From Tricholomella constricta (lineage: Eukaryota > Basidiomycota > Agaricomycetes > Agaricales > Lyophyllaceae): DNA of 64,000 nucleotides. Shown here piece after piece: positions 11,535 to 27,200 of the stretch. How positions within the stretch are numbered: position 1 is the stretch's first letter; each line of letters begins with the position of its first letter. The stretch spans positions 372,001 to 436,000 of the forward strand of contig JAACJP010000026.1 in assembly GCA_013368375.1 (NCBI GenBank). Direction: 5' to 3'. The notes under the pieces are model-generated. The model did not search any database and was not told the DNA's origin. It saw only the letters and a program-made list of their open reading frames with translations. The translations under genes and the position numbers were made by a program.

Positions 11535-14500
11535 ATGCCTGTGATATGCAATGGATGTGGGGAGTCACTTCATCGTAATGGAGTGAAAAATCATTTCCGC
11601 CTCAGCAGGGACTTGCGCTGCAAAGCCGAGAAATGGACGAGCTACCCTCCAAATGGTCCTGGAACCAGTTTGAAACCTACTCTTGAGGGCGATGAAAGTG
11701 ACAACAAGTACGGGATTTCTGTCGATCCAGCCGGAGATTTCTTTGGGGACTACGACCTGTATGGTGAGTTTAGTATTTCGAGCTGTAGAATTAGTAGCTG
11801 TTGATGGAACTCACTACAACAGAGGAAAGCGACCAGTCAGACACGCCAAGCAAGCCAACAGAGGAGGATGAAGAAGACTACGACACTCTCGATGCTTTAG
11901 ATGCAGAGCAGGAGTTCGGATTGGAACCCCCACGTGCCAAAATACACTTACCGAGTCATCGTCCAACCGTCGAGGATGATGACTCTGAAATGGAAGCGAC
12001 GACCCATACATCTGCACAGCGGCTCCGGGGAGGTGCTGAAGAGCCGCTACTGAACAAGCCCTATATCATCAAGTTTCCTTCTGAAAGAGCCGGAGCTGTG
12101 TACTCACAGGACGGACAGACGACAAACGAGCAATATAGCGGAAACCTGGAAAACTCTGCAAGCCTATTTGCACCATTTTCATCAAAGATTGAATGGGAGA
12201 TTGCACGTTGGGCCAAGCTACGTGGACCCAGCTCGACGGCCTTCACTGAACTAATGAAAATTGACGGTGTATGTGTGGTATTCGTTATGAGATTTGAATT
12301 TGACTTACCGATTATTAGGTTAAAGAAAAGCTTGGGCTTTCGTTCTCTACCTCTATTGAGCTGAACAAAATGATAGACTATCTCTTACCGGGCCGCCCTC
12401 AATTTGAACGGCACGAGGTTCTCGTTGGCGACGAAGTTTGTGAGGTATTCTTCCGAGATGTAGTTGCTTGCATTCGAGCACTGCTGGGTGATCCTGAATT
12501 CATGGTCTACCTGGTCTTCGTGCCAGAGAAGCAATACACCAACGAGGGGAAACAGATGAGACTATACCATGATATGCACACAGGCAGGTGGTGGTGGTCG
12601 ACACAGGTAATTGAAAATTGTTTGGTTGTGGGTCCAAGTAATAACACTCGCACGTGCAGGAGACACTCGAGAACGACAAACCAGGCGCTACCATCGTCCC
12701 CATAATCATATCGACTGACAAGACTCAACTCACCCTCTTCCGAAATAAATCTGCTTATCCGATCTATCTTACTATTGGAAACATACCAAAGGAGATCCGC
12801 AGTAAGCCCTCAAATCGTGCCTATGTCCTTTTGGGATACCTCCCCACTACACGTCTTGAGAACGTCAGCAATCGAGCAGCTCGTCGCCGTCTACTAGCAA
12901 ACCTCTATCATGCATGTATGGCTCGTGTTCTCGCACCATTGGTCCCAGCTGGGAAAGATGGGATTTTCATGACAACGGGTGATGGACTAACACGCCGTTT
13001 TCATCCTCTTCTTGCCTGCGTCGTCAACGATTATCCTGAACAAGTTTTGACTACGTGCACCTGTACAGGCGAATGCCCGACATGTCCCGCGCATCGGAAT
13101 CAATTGGGTGAATATGTTCGCGACGCTCCAGCTGCGCTTCGTGATTTATCACAAATGCTCGAAATCCTCGATTCCTTCGACACTGATCCCGCCGGCTTTC
13201 TGCAGGCCTGTAAGCAAGCAGGTGTGAAGCCTGTTGTCGGTCCATTCTGGAAAGACCTCCCCTATACCCACATCTATCGCTCCATTACCCCCGATATCCT
13301 GCATCAGCTCTATCAAGGCATCATGAAGCATCTGATGGGCTGGATCATCGAAGCCTATGGAGCTGCGGAAATCGATGCTCGCTGCCGTCGTATGCCTCCG
13401 AACCACAATCTCCGCCTTTTCATGAAAGGCATTTCGACTCTCTCGCGTGTTACGGGCCAGGAACATGATTTCATGTGCCGTATCTTACTCGGCCTCATTA
13501 TCGATGCCCCGCTACCTGATGGACTATCCAGTGCTCGCCTTTTATCTGCTGTCCGCGCAATGCTCGACTTCCTATACCTTGCACAGTACCCTGTTCACAC
13601 GGACGAGACACTCGAACTCCTTGATGATGCGCTTGAGGACTTTCACAAGAATAAAGATATCTTTGTTGACCTCGGTATACGGGAATCCTTCAACATTCCA
13701 AAGCTCCACTGGGCTCAGCACTACTCATTTGCGATCAAACTTTACGGAACTACCGACAATGTCAACACCCAGTACACCGAGCGCCTTCATATTGACCTTG
13801 CGAAAGATGCATATGCGGCATCTAACCGCAAAGACGAATTCTCTCAGATGACTCTATGGGTAGAGCGGAAGGAAAAAATCTTGCGACATTCCCAATACGT
13901 TGACTGGCGCCAGAACGGATTGCCGATCATTGAGCGAAAAGAGTGGTCACCGCCGGGGCTCGAACTTGATCGTACCCTGCACATGGCGAAGCATCCCTCA
14001 ACACGTTCCGTTTCATTTGAAGTCCTCGCCGCAGAATACGGGGCACCATTCTTCCGAATCGCATTAGCCAGATACATTCTACTCCTCAATGAACCCGATC
14101 TCACCTCGCGCGAAGTGGAACGCCGCCTGTGGACCATCCGTATTCCCTTCACCAAAGTGGCTGTCTGGCATCGCGTCAAGTACCTCCGCTCAGACCCTGT
14201 CACCGGCGCGACGTCCACAGCCGACTCTATCCATTCTTGTCCAGCAAAAAGAGATCGTCGGGGTCGTCTGGTCCCCGGAAGGTTTGATACTGCGCTGGTC
14301 AATAGTGGTGAAGGGAACATGACGGGCATCGAAGGTGAGTTTATATACATACCTTCCCCATCTAGGCTGATCTCTGTAGGTTATCACGTTGGACGAGTCC
14401 GAATTTTGTTCTCCATTCCCAAAAGATCACACGAGATCCTCACCGAGGGCCGCACCGACATCATACCTTGCCATTTGGCCTACGTTGAGTGGTACACACC

Positions 14501-14738
14501 ATTCCGAGACCCCGAGCGTCACCATGGCCTACACCGAATTTCGCCTCTCAAAGACCGTGATGGTAGTCAGATATGCAGTATAATCCCTGTAGCCAACCTT
14601 CGCCGTAGTGTTCACCTCTTCCCAAAGTTCGGGCCTGTTGCCCCACAGGCATGGACAAGCAGTAATGTTCTCGATCTCTGTGACACCTTTTTTGTCAACA
14701 TTTTTACTGACAGACACTTATACCGTATACTGTATTAG
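11535..14738 (+). CDS. Plavaka-family transposase
   Basis: Five exons (11535-11763, 11823-12268, 12319-12606, 12660-14334, 14380-14738) give 998 aa with no disruption. The N terminus is a single zinc finger (CNGCGESL ... NHFRLSRDLRC). An acidic linker follows (SDQSDTPSKPTEEDEED), then a long RNase-H-like transposase region. Plavaka landmarks are TIVPIIISTDKTQLT (first catalytic Asp), YPIYLTIGNIPKEIR, CTCTGECPTCPAHR, DILHQLYQGIMKHL and a late WAQHYSFAIKLYGTTDN segment. Plavaka enzymes form a fungal branch related to CACTA/En-Spm-like cut-and-paste transposases. An in-frame ATG 13 codons upstream (11496) is an alternative start. Intact length and frame suggest the copy could still be functional. 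Confidence 0.85.
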
Positions 14739-18579
<3,841 letters not shown>

Positions 18580-18688
18580 GCTTCTTGTCAAATCGTACAA
18601 TGTAAGTACATACTATGATGTCAACCCAACTTCCGGTCCCCCCTAGAAACTTGGACTTGATGATGTACAGGCGTTGAGAGCCATCCAA

Positions 18689-18772
18689 GGCGCTATAGTG
18701 TAGTGGTTATCACTCGGGATTTTGAAGATTATCTCTATTCCCGAAACCCAGGTTCGAACCCTGGTAGAGCCT
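18689..18772 (+). tRNA. tRNA-Gln(TTG) with intron
   Basis: The acceptor stem GGCGCTA pairs with TAGAGCC (one mismatch). The A-box region GTGTAGTGGTTATCAC is nearly identical to other fungal tRNA-Gln. The anticodon stem is CGGGA/TCCCG with loop TTTTGA, giving anticodon TTG. An intron of about 13 nt follows position 37. The T arm CCAGGTTCGAACCCTGG is perfect. The discriminator is T, as in yeast tRNA-Gln. Confidence 0.92.
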
Positions 18773-20932
18773 ATAGCCTATAGCATCAAGCTAGAAAGTT
18801 TTTAGATTTTTGTTTCCTGACATTCCAGCTCTCTCTTTGACAAAGCAAAATTTGGAGAGTTGCATGTTTAATATTATGTATTATATGTGGTCATGACCTA
18901 GAACTATCGTGGCTTCACATAGGACTTGCCAAATCCGTCATCCATCGTTCTAAGTTTTTTGATGGAGGCAAAGGGGGTTTGACCTGATTAGCGATCTTCA
19001 CAGTGTTTGTGCAAAATAATTGGAAAGGCGCATTGAGGAGGATAGTATTGATCCTACAGTCCTACATACGTGAGAGAACCGCCGCCAGAGGCAGGTAGCA
19101 ATATGCGCCACGATGAGCGGCGCACCATTGGAATCGACAAAGACGATCTCATTCCTCTATTTTAAATGTTAATAGCCGGTCCATTAGTGTCGTGGAACAA
19201 AAATAGTCTACTCGTGCAACTGATCCGGATATGTTACATGGAAAATGCCTGACTTGATATGTGCAATGCAAAGGCACTGATAGATGCCGGACTTTATGGT
19301 GGGACTACAATTGATGGATAATCCCGGTTGCTCAGGTGTTTACGAGCTGTTGATCATGGGTTTAGCGAGTGTACAAATGACAGAAGAAAGCCGAAATCTG
19401 GGATAGAAATCACGGGAGCCTCGGCAAGTGGTAGAATAAGCCAAGTATATGGTGCTTATTCTATATCGTCGTATAAACCTAGGATAGATATCAAGGGACT
19501 ATACCAATGTAGTGAGAGATGAGCGTAGGTAAGAGTAATTTCACCTCATGGAATAAGCTGAGGTGCAAGATCCTACCAGATCGCGAACATAATCTGGCGG
19601 TCATGTGATCGTGTCTTGTGTCGGTGACTCGGCTAAGGAACGCGGGAGTCAATCAACAATGTGTACCTCCCATGCTGTAGTGTGGAAAATTCAGACTCCC
19701 GAGCAAATGCTGGTCACAGGCTCACTAGGACCACGATTATGGCACCATTTCTCTTCTTCGGACAGAGGTTGGCATGCGTTAATGTCAGGCCACGAGGCGA
19801 CCGTTTCAGGTAACTTGCAGTAAAGACTTCGCCATAAATTGATCTGCAGGGCCATAAAACATCAGTATATCACAACGAGCCGCTGTCGATCTTGTCCCTG
19901 GAACTCCCGATGTGTTTCTGGCCGAAGCAAAGCATTGAAGGTTGGTCTGGTTTCTCTGTAGAATTATTAAAGAAACCATCCGTAATTCTTGCATTCTCGA
20001 TTATACGGACGTCTGCATGAGCTTTTCCGCTCTGGGGTTCCGGACCAATATCATGCTCGCAGCATCAAGGAATGGTGCTTCCTTTCCTCTCCTAAGCTGA
20101 TATCGTAATTCAAGGCGTGACCGGGATTGCTCTGGCCTGCAGCAGCATTGACTGCAGACCCAGCTCACAAGATCCAAAAAGCCTTCTCATTGGATCTGGT
20201 ATCAATATCAAATCTCGCAGTCAACGCCGAAAAGGTAAAGGTGTGTTGCGTTTGAATCACAGTTGTCTAACTTGCCAAAGGTCTAGCATTGGAGAATTGA
20301 CATATTATTATATGTTTCCCAGAACGCCCACAGCGGACCATATAATGAAAGCCGCGCCGCTTGACCTGTCATATTCGAAGGCCTTCTATCCGTGATCCCA
20401 CGTGTCGCTACGGGGGGACCCACAAATCAGTGACTGATTTTCCCAGATATTTTGAGAATTCCGAACTTCATATCGAACGCAGGTATTTCAGCTGTGTATG
20501 TACCCCAAAAAGTTGACCAGAGCAAGGTTTTTTTCCTGATTTTTTCGAATCGTTTGCGGGATGACCGTTGCTGCTCATCAATGGACCAATAAGCACCTAC
20601 ATGACACCCTGGCGTGCTGAGACAACTCCGTCAGATGCCTCGTGGCGGTCAGACAGCTCTCGTTGGACCTGGATTTCCTATTGTGGACCTCATACCTTGT
20701 ATTTTCCAATTCAATATCTCGTCCTCATTTATCTCTGTTCAGGCAAGAACCCCAACAGGTACATTGATCTAAACACGATCGATACTGCATCTTCGAGCGA
20801 GCCTAAGTATCTTCGAATGTGTCGCAATTGACAACCCTGTTCGGATTTAAATAACAGCCCGTGCCAGCTGTTCATGCTCAGAATACTCGGGTTCTCTCCT
20901 TTCGCAGTCCTACTCGTTTGAGGTAAGTTTCT
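18773..20932. other. Intergenic region, about 2.1 kb
   Basis: No gene is supported. Open frames here are under 95 codons and show no domain or splice context. The last few hundred bases are the F-box gene promoter. Confidence 0.4.
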
Positions 20933-22537
20933 ATGGATTATTTTTATGCCATCTCACTCAAATATCACCCCAGAGCAATGACTATCGCTGATATTATCCA
21001 AAAACTTGCCAGCGAAGAGCTTCCTCCGACTACGATGAATGCACGACGGTTATTTGGTAGCTTCAGCTGTGTTCTCCAACCTCCATCGTCGCATCTGCCC
21101 AACGAATTACTTTCCGAAATATTTCTATTGGCGGCTCATAATGCCGACGACCGATACGGGACGATCTCGACGCCCATCACCGTGTCTCAAGTCTCTACTC
21201 GTTGGAGAAATGTTGCCATCTCCACAGGAAAGCTGTGGAACACCATCATCATCACATTTCCTACTTCCCGCGGACAAATCTCTCGCGCCATAACGTGGTT
21301 GAAGCGATCCATGCCCTACCCTCTCGACTTCTTCCTCGACTTTCGTGACCCTTCATGGAATTGGGAACTCGCAGAATCTTCGCATGCCTTCCGCTGGCAG
21401 GACATGGAAGCCATCCTACGACTCCTGATTGTTCATGTCCGAAGATGGCGGCGATTCGAACTTCTCACTGATACATGGGCGCCTATCTTTACATTTCTCC
21501 ACTATTCGCGACGCGTCGACTCCGCGCCAATCCTCGAAACTCTCTCTCTTTCGCGCTGTAATGCCTTCTTTGCAACCAAGGATGCGACATTTGCCCCCGT
21601 CGAGATGAGGAGGCCTCTCCCCTTATTCGGCGGCCTTGTCATGGATCGATTACGCGAAGTTTCTTTGACCGGCGTTCACGTCGATTGGACCGCGTCCTCG
21701 TTATGTCATTTGACATCGCTCGAGTTCAAATACTTGGCAAGCGACGTCACGCCCTCCAAGAATGAGTTTATCGACATTTTAAACGCATGTCCAGATCTCC
21801 GACATCTCACCATCATCGGAAGGGGCCCACAGACTCGTATCCTTCCATCTTCCGGTAATGCATCACCCGCTGATGAAAGCACCACCGACGTCGTACCGAA
21901 ACCCCCGCAAATAATCGAACTATCGCACCTCACCAGCTTTACTTTTGGATTTGTCGACTCCAGCTACGCTTTAGAAGTTCTTTCCATGTTCTCGTTTCCT
22001 GCAATCAAAAAATTTGTTTTAGAGGGCATCGTGGACCTGGATCCACTGTCACTGCAGAGCCTCGACTCTACACCCATTTTAGAGCGACTAGCACCCTCCA
22101 ACCCTTCCTCGACCAACACAACCCCTTTCCCTTTATCTCGTATCCACTCCCTCGAACTTCAAGGCATCAACGCAAGCAAGGCTACCTTTATGCGACTTTT
22201 TAATAACTTAGAAGGCCTGGAATATTTGGGTTTATTCAATACCGAAAACGACGCTCTTCGGGCCCTCGAACCGCCGTCATCTGATCCACCGTCACCTTCA
22301 TGCACACTACCATGCCCCACCCTGGAGGACCTCGCATGCCGCAATATGGATCCCGGCATCCTCGCCGGCGCAGTGCAGGCGCGTTTGGAGTTGTCTCCCC
22401 TCCAGCATGTATCTTTCGAGTCCAAAGATATAAACCCTGACGATCAACGCAAGCTTCTCGACGCTGGCGTCCAAATTGTGCGTGATGCCACAGGCAATTC
22501 CTCTGACCTCTCGAGCACGGCTAGTACGTCACTGTGA
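20933..22537 (+). CDS. F-box and leucine-rich-repeat-like protein
   Basis: An intronless frame of 534 aa. Residues near 48-95 form the F-box: SSHLPNELLSEIFLLA, then VSQVSTRWRNVAISTGKLWN, the typical L-P-x-E-hydrophobic-x-x-I-F pattern with the following W-R-x-x-A block. The rest is made of irregular leucine-rich segments (LETLSLSRCN, LREVSLTGVHVDW, DLRHLTIIGRGP, IHSLELQGIN, LEGLEYLGL). F-box proteins recruit substrates to SCF ubiquitin ligases through Skp1. This family is very large in mushrooms and individual targets are unknown. The start could instead be the in-frame ATG at 20978, which leaves the F-box intact. Confidence 0.85.
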   Translation: MDYFYAISLKYHPRAMTIADIIQKLASEELPPTTMNARRLFGSFSCVLQPPSSHLPNELLSEIFLLAAHNADDRYGTISTPITVSQVSTRWRNVAISTGKLWNTIIITFPTSRGQISRAITWLKRSMPYPLDFFLDFRDPSWNWELAESSHAFRWQDMEAILRLLIVHVRRWRRFELLTDTWAPIFTFLHYSRRVDSAPILETLSLSRCNAFFATKDATFAPVEMRRPLPLFGGLVMDRLREVSLTGVHVDWTASSLCHLTSLEFKYLASDVTPSKNEFIDILNACPDLRHLTIIGRGPQTRILPSSGNASPADESTTDVVPKPPQIIELSHLTSFTFGFVDSSYALEVLSMFSFPAIKKFVLEGIVDLDPLSLQSLDSTPILERLAPSNPSSTNTTPFPLSRIHSLELQGINASKATFMRLFNNLEGLEYLGLFNTENDALRALEPPSSDPPSPSCTLPCPTLEDLACRNMDPGILAGAVQARLELSPLQHVSFESKDINPDDQRKLLDAGVQIVRDATGNSSDLSSTASTSL

Positions 22538-24390
22538 TGACCTATTTTTTATCGCTTTTTCCCCGACGAGTCGCAAGTCCTGTATCCATACATTTGTATC
22601 CATAGCTGCATTTACCTCGTGTCGTCCATATCATCTCATACTTATCTCGTGTCAAAACAATAATGGCTTCAACAATTGCGGCTCGCAAAACCTGGTCAAT
22701 CTGGCAAATGTTACGTTGGACTGGTCCTTATTCAAGTCCAAAGAGTTTTGCACATGTAGCCGCAATCATACAGTGTTGTCGGTATTCTAGTGACCGTTCC
22801 CTTGGGAGACCAGCCTAGTAAGGCTTTTACTCGGGGCCTGTATTGCTGGTCCTTAGCTACTCGGACACAGCCGACATATGCATGCCGAGTTTATATTGAA
22901 ACGCCCAGGGACGTCCGTTAGTTTGCAGACCTAGATGTGGATGCAGCTAAATACGTGCTTAGGGGATGATTTACACAACATCGATGAGTGTACTCGTAAG
23001 TATCTATCTACGATTTGACCAGTCTGCGTAGCCTCTCTTACTACATAATTTTCACCTGTGCTCGAGCATTGCGTGCATGTAAGCGGAGGAAGCCCATCAG
23101 CCGACTTCCTACGAAGATGATAACGACGTGGTTGAGATCAAGTTGATATTGAGCGTATCAACTGTAAGGATGAATTGTTTGTCAGGTTTTCGGCAGGTGT
23201 CACCGTACATGCGTCCTTGTAAAGATAGCTTGAGGGTGGAAATTTGATATTAATAGATGGCAGTGGACTGATACAAAAGATCTAACCTTGGACTTGACAG
23301 AAGGAAGCGGCTTGGATTGTTTGATGCTAGTAAATACCTACAAAAAGCATGTCGATCCAGACGCGCTGATGATTTCAGCCTCTGATCGTTGTCTGAACAC
23401 TATCAGCACCCAGGACAGAAAAAACCCGACTTTTCCGCGCTGTCTTGAAGTGCCCAATGACGAGCAGAGGTTTGACCAGCAATCCGCATGGTCTGTATCT
23501 CAGAAGCTCTGGCGACAAGTCATCAGAGAACTCATGACCATGGAATCATAGTTAGCTGAGGGCGAGCTAGGTTGGCGCCAGGTGCCGCTGGGATTTCGTG
23601 TCACGACAGGCGAGACTTACAATATTTCATTCATCGGGACCGAGTGCTACGAGCCGTCCAAGTCCAAGGGCAAGAATTAAGAGACACGCCATAATGGCAT
23701 TCGAGAATTATAACCTGATGGATCGAAGCATGCAGAGGAGAGCGAGCACCGTGGGCCAATAGTAAGATAGGATTTCAGACTAGGATGATGCGCGAGAAGT
23801 TCACAGGCAGAGAGTCATAATTCGCGTGGGTGATTCAGTACTATCTCTAGAGATTAAGTAGAGCCTGAGGGAAAATAACTTGAGTTGGTTCGCTGATTTG
23901 GAATCGGGATGAAACTCTTCTCCGAACACCCTTGCAACGGCCCTATCCGGTGAGTCGTCTTATATTAGGGCAGGCCGAAAGCGCGGCAGGCCATCAAATA
24001 ATATTTACCATTTGAATCTTAGCCTCTCCGGTTGGTAACCGGAGCGCCTAACTGAGCTAACTGAGCGCACAAGTAAACACTGAACGGCTCAAAAAAATTT
24101 CATATACCTCTTATTGAGAATCTTTCCATGGGGAACCTGCCGCCCGTTTCAACCTAACCAGCGTATTCATAAGCCCTCTGCGGATTGCTCAAGTCCGACG
24201 CACCGCGCTGTCGCGATTAGCTGTCACGACCCTGCGTCCGGCTGACCTGATGATCACTTTTATATCGGACCCAAGGTTCTCCAATCTCCACACTCATTTT
24301 TAGTCCCTTCATAATCAACCTTCCTCTCGCCATGCGTCTATAATCCCTGTCAACACAACACACACCCGAGACCCACCCAAACGCCGCCAC
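22538..24390. other. Intergenic region with a degenerate tRNA
   Basis: About 1.85 kb without a supported protein gene. It contains the tRNA-like remnant at 24009-24069. An 87-codon frame at 23288-23551 has no recognisable feature. Confidence 0.4.
24009..24069 (-). pseudogene. tRNA-like remnant (anticodon loop TTACCAA)
   Basis: On the minus strand there is a perfect D arm/A box (TAGCTCAGTTAGG). It is followed by a strong anticodon stem TCCGG/CCGGA with loop TTACCAA, which would read ACC. A weak B-box-like GATTCAAATGG follows, but the T stem and the pairing acceptor strand are missing. This is a truncated or decayed tRNA, or a tRNA-derived SINE head. Confidence 0.6.
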
Positions 24391-25875
24391 ATGTCGAGCC
24401 AGGATGCGGAGGTCCTCGTAACAGTCGGCCATGACTTTGTTTTGAAGGTCGCTCGTGTCGTTCCTGGGGCAATATGTTATGGTACGTGACGCTATGACCA
24501 ACATCTGAGCGTAGAACACAGGCTTAGGGAATGCCAAAGGCATCTACCTCATTCTGATGCAATTCTTGATCGGAATATTCATGTACGGCTGCATCACATT
24601 CGCACTTGACTTTCACTAACGCACATCCAGTCGGCATGGAATGAAGAGACGAGCGACCAACATAGTCTTGCTTTTTGTCACGGTACTTATGTTTCTGGGA
24701 GGGACCTTATTCCTGTGTCTCGACGTCGCGGACCTCGTTAGGCGCATGCAAATAATAATGGTCAATAATTCAGGCCAGCCACTCCAAGAGAAGCTTGACC
24801 AAGCCAATGAGGCACTGAAAAAGTTAGTTTGGACTGGCACGATGCTATTCGTCTTTATGGTAAGTCCGAAGGACGACCAAATTGTCGATGCTCACCGTCA
24901 TCGTCCAGTTAATTCTCGGCGACTCTGTGGTTGTCTGGAGAACGTGGGTCATATTCAAAGGCTCTCGTAAATGGGTCGCGATACCCATGGCTACTTGGAT
25001 TGGGTCCCTCAGTACGCCCTCTTTCAATTAGCAACTTCTATAGCACTTAGTGAGCATCTGTTTAGTCGCTGGTCTATTCGAACTCGGATGCGATATCCAT
25101 ACCGACTGGGCTATCACTAGTCTATCGCCATCCGCAGCCAGTGTTGGAGCGGAAAGCTGTGCTCATGCTGACCTTTCAAGCTACACACTGTCATTTGTAA
25201 CAAACATTTTTTGCACCGCCCTCATAGCCTTCAAGGCATGGTGCGTTCAGCTTCGAGTGGCATCCCGGACCAGCTTTGTTATTAACGCCTTCACCTTAGG
25301 CAGCATAGGAAACTAATGTCCAAGTACCTTGGTGCTGCACGTAGGAAAACGGCGGTGGAAAAGATTTTGACGCTCTTGATCGAATCGGGTTTTGTTTATT
25401 TGATTCTCTACGTGAGTCGCAACTGAATTCCTCCCTTCCGATGCCAACAAGACTACCTCCACCCCCAGACACTGCAAGCCGTGCCAATCTACAAAGCCAA
25501 ATTGAATTCTTCAGGACTCTTTGCGTTCAACGTTGTTAATGCCGTCATTCAACAGGCAATGGTAACTCCCACCCTATCCACATGTTTTCCACTTATTCAC
25601 CACGTTCCTAACGTTAGGGAATGTACCCAACCGTGATAATCATCCTCGTGAGGATGCAAAAGTCTATATGGGAGACAACCGAGGTCTCCCAAGGCATGTT
25701 CACCAGCAAGCTACAGTTCGCGGCTGCACCACTCGGGGAGGGAAGCAATGCCACGGAAACTATCGTCTCCGACTTTCCGACTCATACAAGTGGGATGCAA
25801 ATAGCGATGGTCGATTTGAACTCTTCGGGAGATCAGAGGTCCGACCACAAACGAAAAGATGGATCCGAAGTGTGA
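24391..25875 (+). CDS. Multi-pass fungal membrane protein, uncharacterised
   Basis: Translation starts at ATG 24391 (MSSQDAEVLV). Early exons are 24391-24481, 24522-24582 and 24631-24859; the fourth begins at 24909 and further short exons follow to the stop at 25875. The product has about seven hydrophobic helices. Examples are YLILMQFLIGIFI, NIVLLFVTVLMFLGGTLFL, MLFVFMLILGDSVVVW, MATWIGSLIAGLFELG, LSFVTNIFCTALIAFKAW and LIESGFVYLILYTLQA. It has a polar cytosolic tail ending DHKRKDGSEV. The layout (WRTWVIF after helix 3, KAWKLM after helix 5) is that of a large 7TM family common in agaricomycetes with no assigned ligand or activity. Whether it is a G-protein-coupled receptor is unproven. The third hydrophobic segment joins exactly across an intron, which supports the model. 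Confidence 0.75.
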
Positions 25876-25995
25876 CTCGGTGCACTTTATATACCCCAAT
25901 GGACTATATATACGATTCGGTGCTTTCATATTATAGTGTACAAGTTTTGCAATCTCATGGAATGGATGGACTTTCGCTTAAAATCCGATCAAAAT

Positions 25996-26143
25996 TATGA
26001 TAAAACGCGGAAAGTAGATGTATTTATTCTATTCTATTAGGAAGGGTTCAAAACTATAATAAAACGCGGAAAGTAGATATATTCTATTAGTAATTAAAGG
26101 GTAAACTACGGTAAAACGCGGAAAGCAGACGTATTCTATTAGT
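25996..26143 (+). repeat. Three-copy direct repeat, unit about 50-60 bp
   Basis: The phrase AAAACGCGGAAAG(T/C)AGA followed by TATTCTATTAG recurs three times, starting near 26001, 26060 and 26113. The copies are separated by variable A/T-rich linkers. It lies just downstream of the membrane-protein gene. Confidence 0.75.
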
Positions 26144-27118
26144 ATGGGTATACCAAATGATGCCGGGTATGCGTTGGTCTACTGCAACGACACGATGTGG
26201 TGCCTGGCTGTGGCGCGAATTAATGGAAACGGGAGTCAACATCGTCCACAACTTTTCCCTCATTCTTTGAAGGAGACGCAGCGCCTAAGCATCCTGGAAA
26301 GGCGAGACTGCCGCTTTTCAGGAGTCGGACTGAGCGGGATGGGGGTTTCCAGGAGCTTGTCGATATCAGCTTCTGCCTCGTCGATCATGTCTGAAGAGAG
26401 TCAAGGGCAAGCCCAATGAGTGTCTAGAATGTGAGAAAAAAAAGGGGGCAGGAGTGGCTTACTGAGTCTAATATAGCAGGAGATTCTTTGGCGTCTGAAG
26501 ATTCTGATGATTTCCGGGTTGATGAAGCTCAGGTTTCCATAAAACCTTATGACGGTGTTGTATACGAGGATAGCGTCCTCTATTGCGCCATGACGGAGGC
26601 GGTCATTTGCGATATCCTGGAACCCTTGGATCTGAAGTTCAATGGCTGGGTATCGGAAGTCAATTTAAAGCCGAAGAGTAATCGAGGGTTGGAAGGCTTA
26701 CCATCGTATGGAGAGTCGAGAGTCATTTTTGATGTGATAAAAAGGTTGGTAGTGGGCAATATGGTGCTGGGTTGCCTGATTCTAGTAGGTGGGCAAGTGG
26801 ATGGATTGAAATTGCATGGTGAGCGTTGGACTCTTTTATAATTTCGCTTTAGGGGCAAAGGTGAATTGAGGCTATGCAAGAGGAGGCTGTAAGTAAGACA
26901 AACTTCCCTCCTTAAAATCAGCCGTTGGCGAATCCATGTCAATCCTCCTATACTTACAAATTTTTTCCGCGACTCCTAAAAGAGAAATGCGCGCCACTGC
27001 CGAACCACGCCTGTTGAGATTCAGTGCATTATCTTAACCTTCGGAATGCTGATAGCTTCATCCGTATTCTCGCCAACAATGTGACGTTGAAACAAAAACG
27101 AGGAGGCGGTATTCATGA

Positions 27119-27200
27119 TGACCGAGACAGGGGTCGAACCTGCAAATCTCCTGATCACGACGCGTCGTAGTCAGACGCGTTGCCATTACGCCACACGGCC
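27119..27200 (-). tRNA. tRNA-Arg(ACG) with intron
   Basis: Minus-strand acceptor stem GGCCGTG pairs with CTCGGTC (one T-T mismatch, one G-T). The D arm GGCGTAATGGCAACGC is normal. Anticodon stem TCTGA/TCAGG encloses CTACGA, so the anticodon is ACG (Arg, read as ICG). A short intron follows position 37. The T arm GCAGGTTCGACCCCTGT is typical. Discriminator A. Confidence 0.9.

Larger units (their letters stand above)
8989..14738. mobile_element. Plavaka DNA transposon (gene-bearing core; ends not defined)
   Basis: The span covers two divergent intact genes, a DUF6532 protein (-) and a Plavaka transposase (+), that share a 211-bp promoter region. I compared 8560-8990 with 14740-15660 by eye and found no convincing inverted repeat or target duplication. 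The true element is therefore larger than, or different from, the span given. An 11-bp inverted repeat at 15431-15441/15507-15517 could be part of a right subterminal region. Confidence 0.5.

Noticed and set aside
26144..26841. Two adjacent plus-strand frames (91 and 136 codons)
   Set aside because: No domain, no coherent splice sites and biased low-information sequence. Not enough to call a gene.
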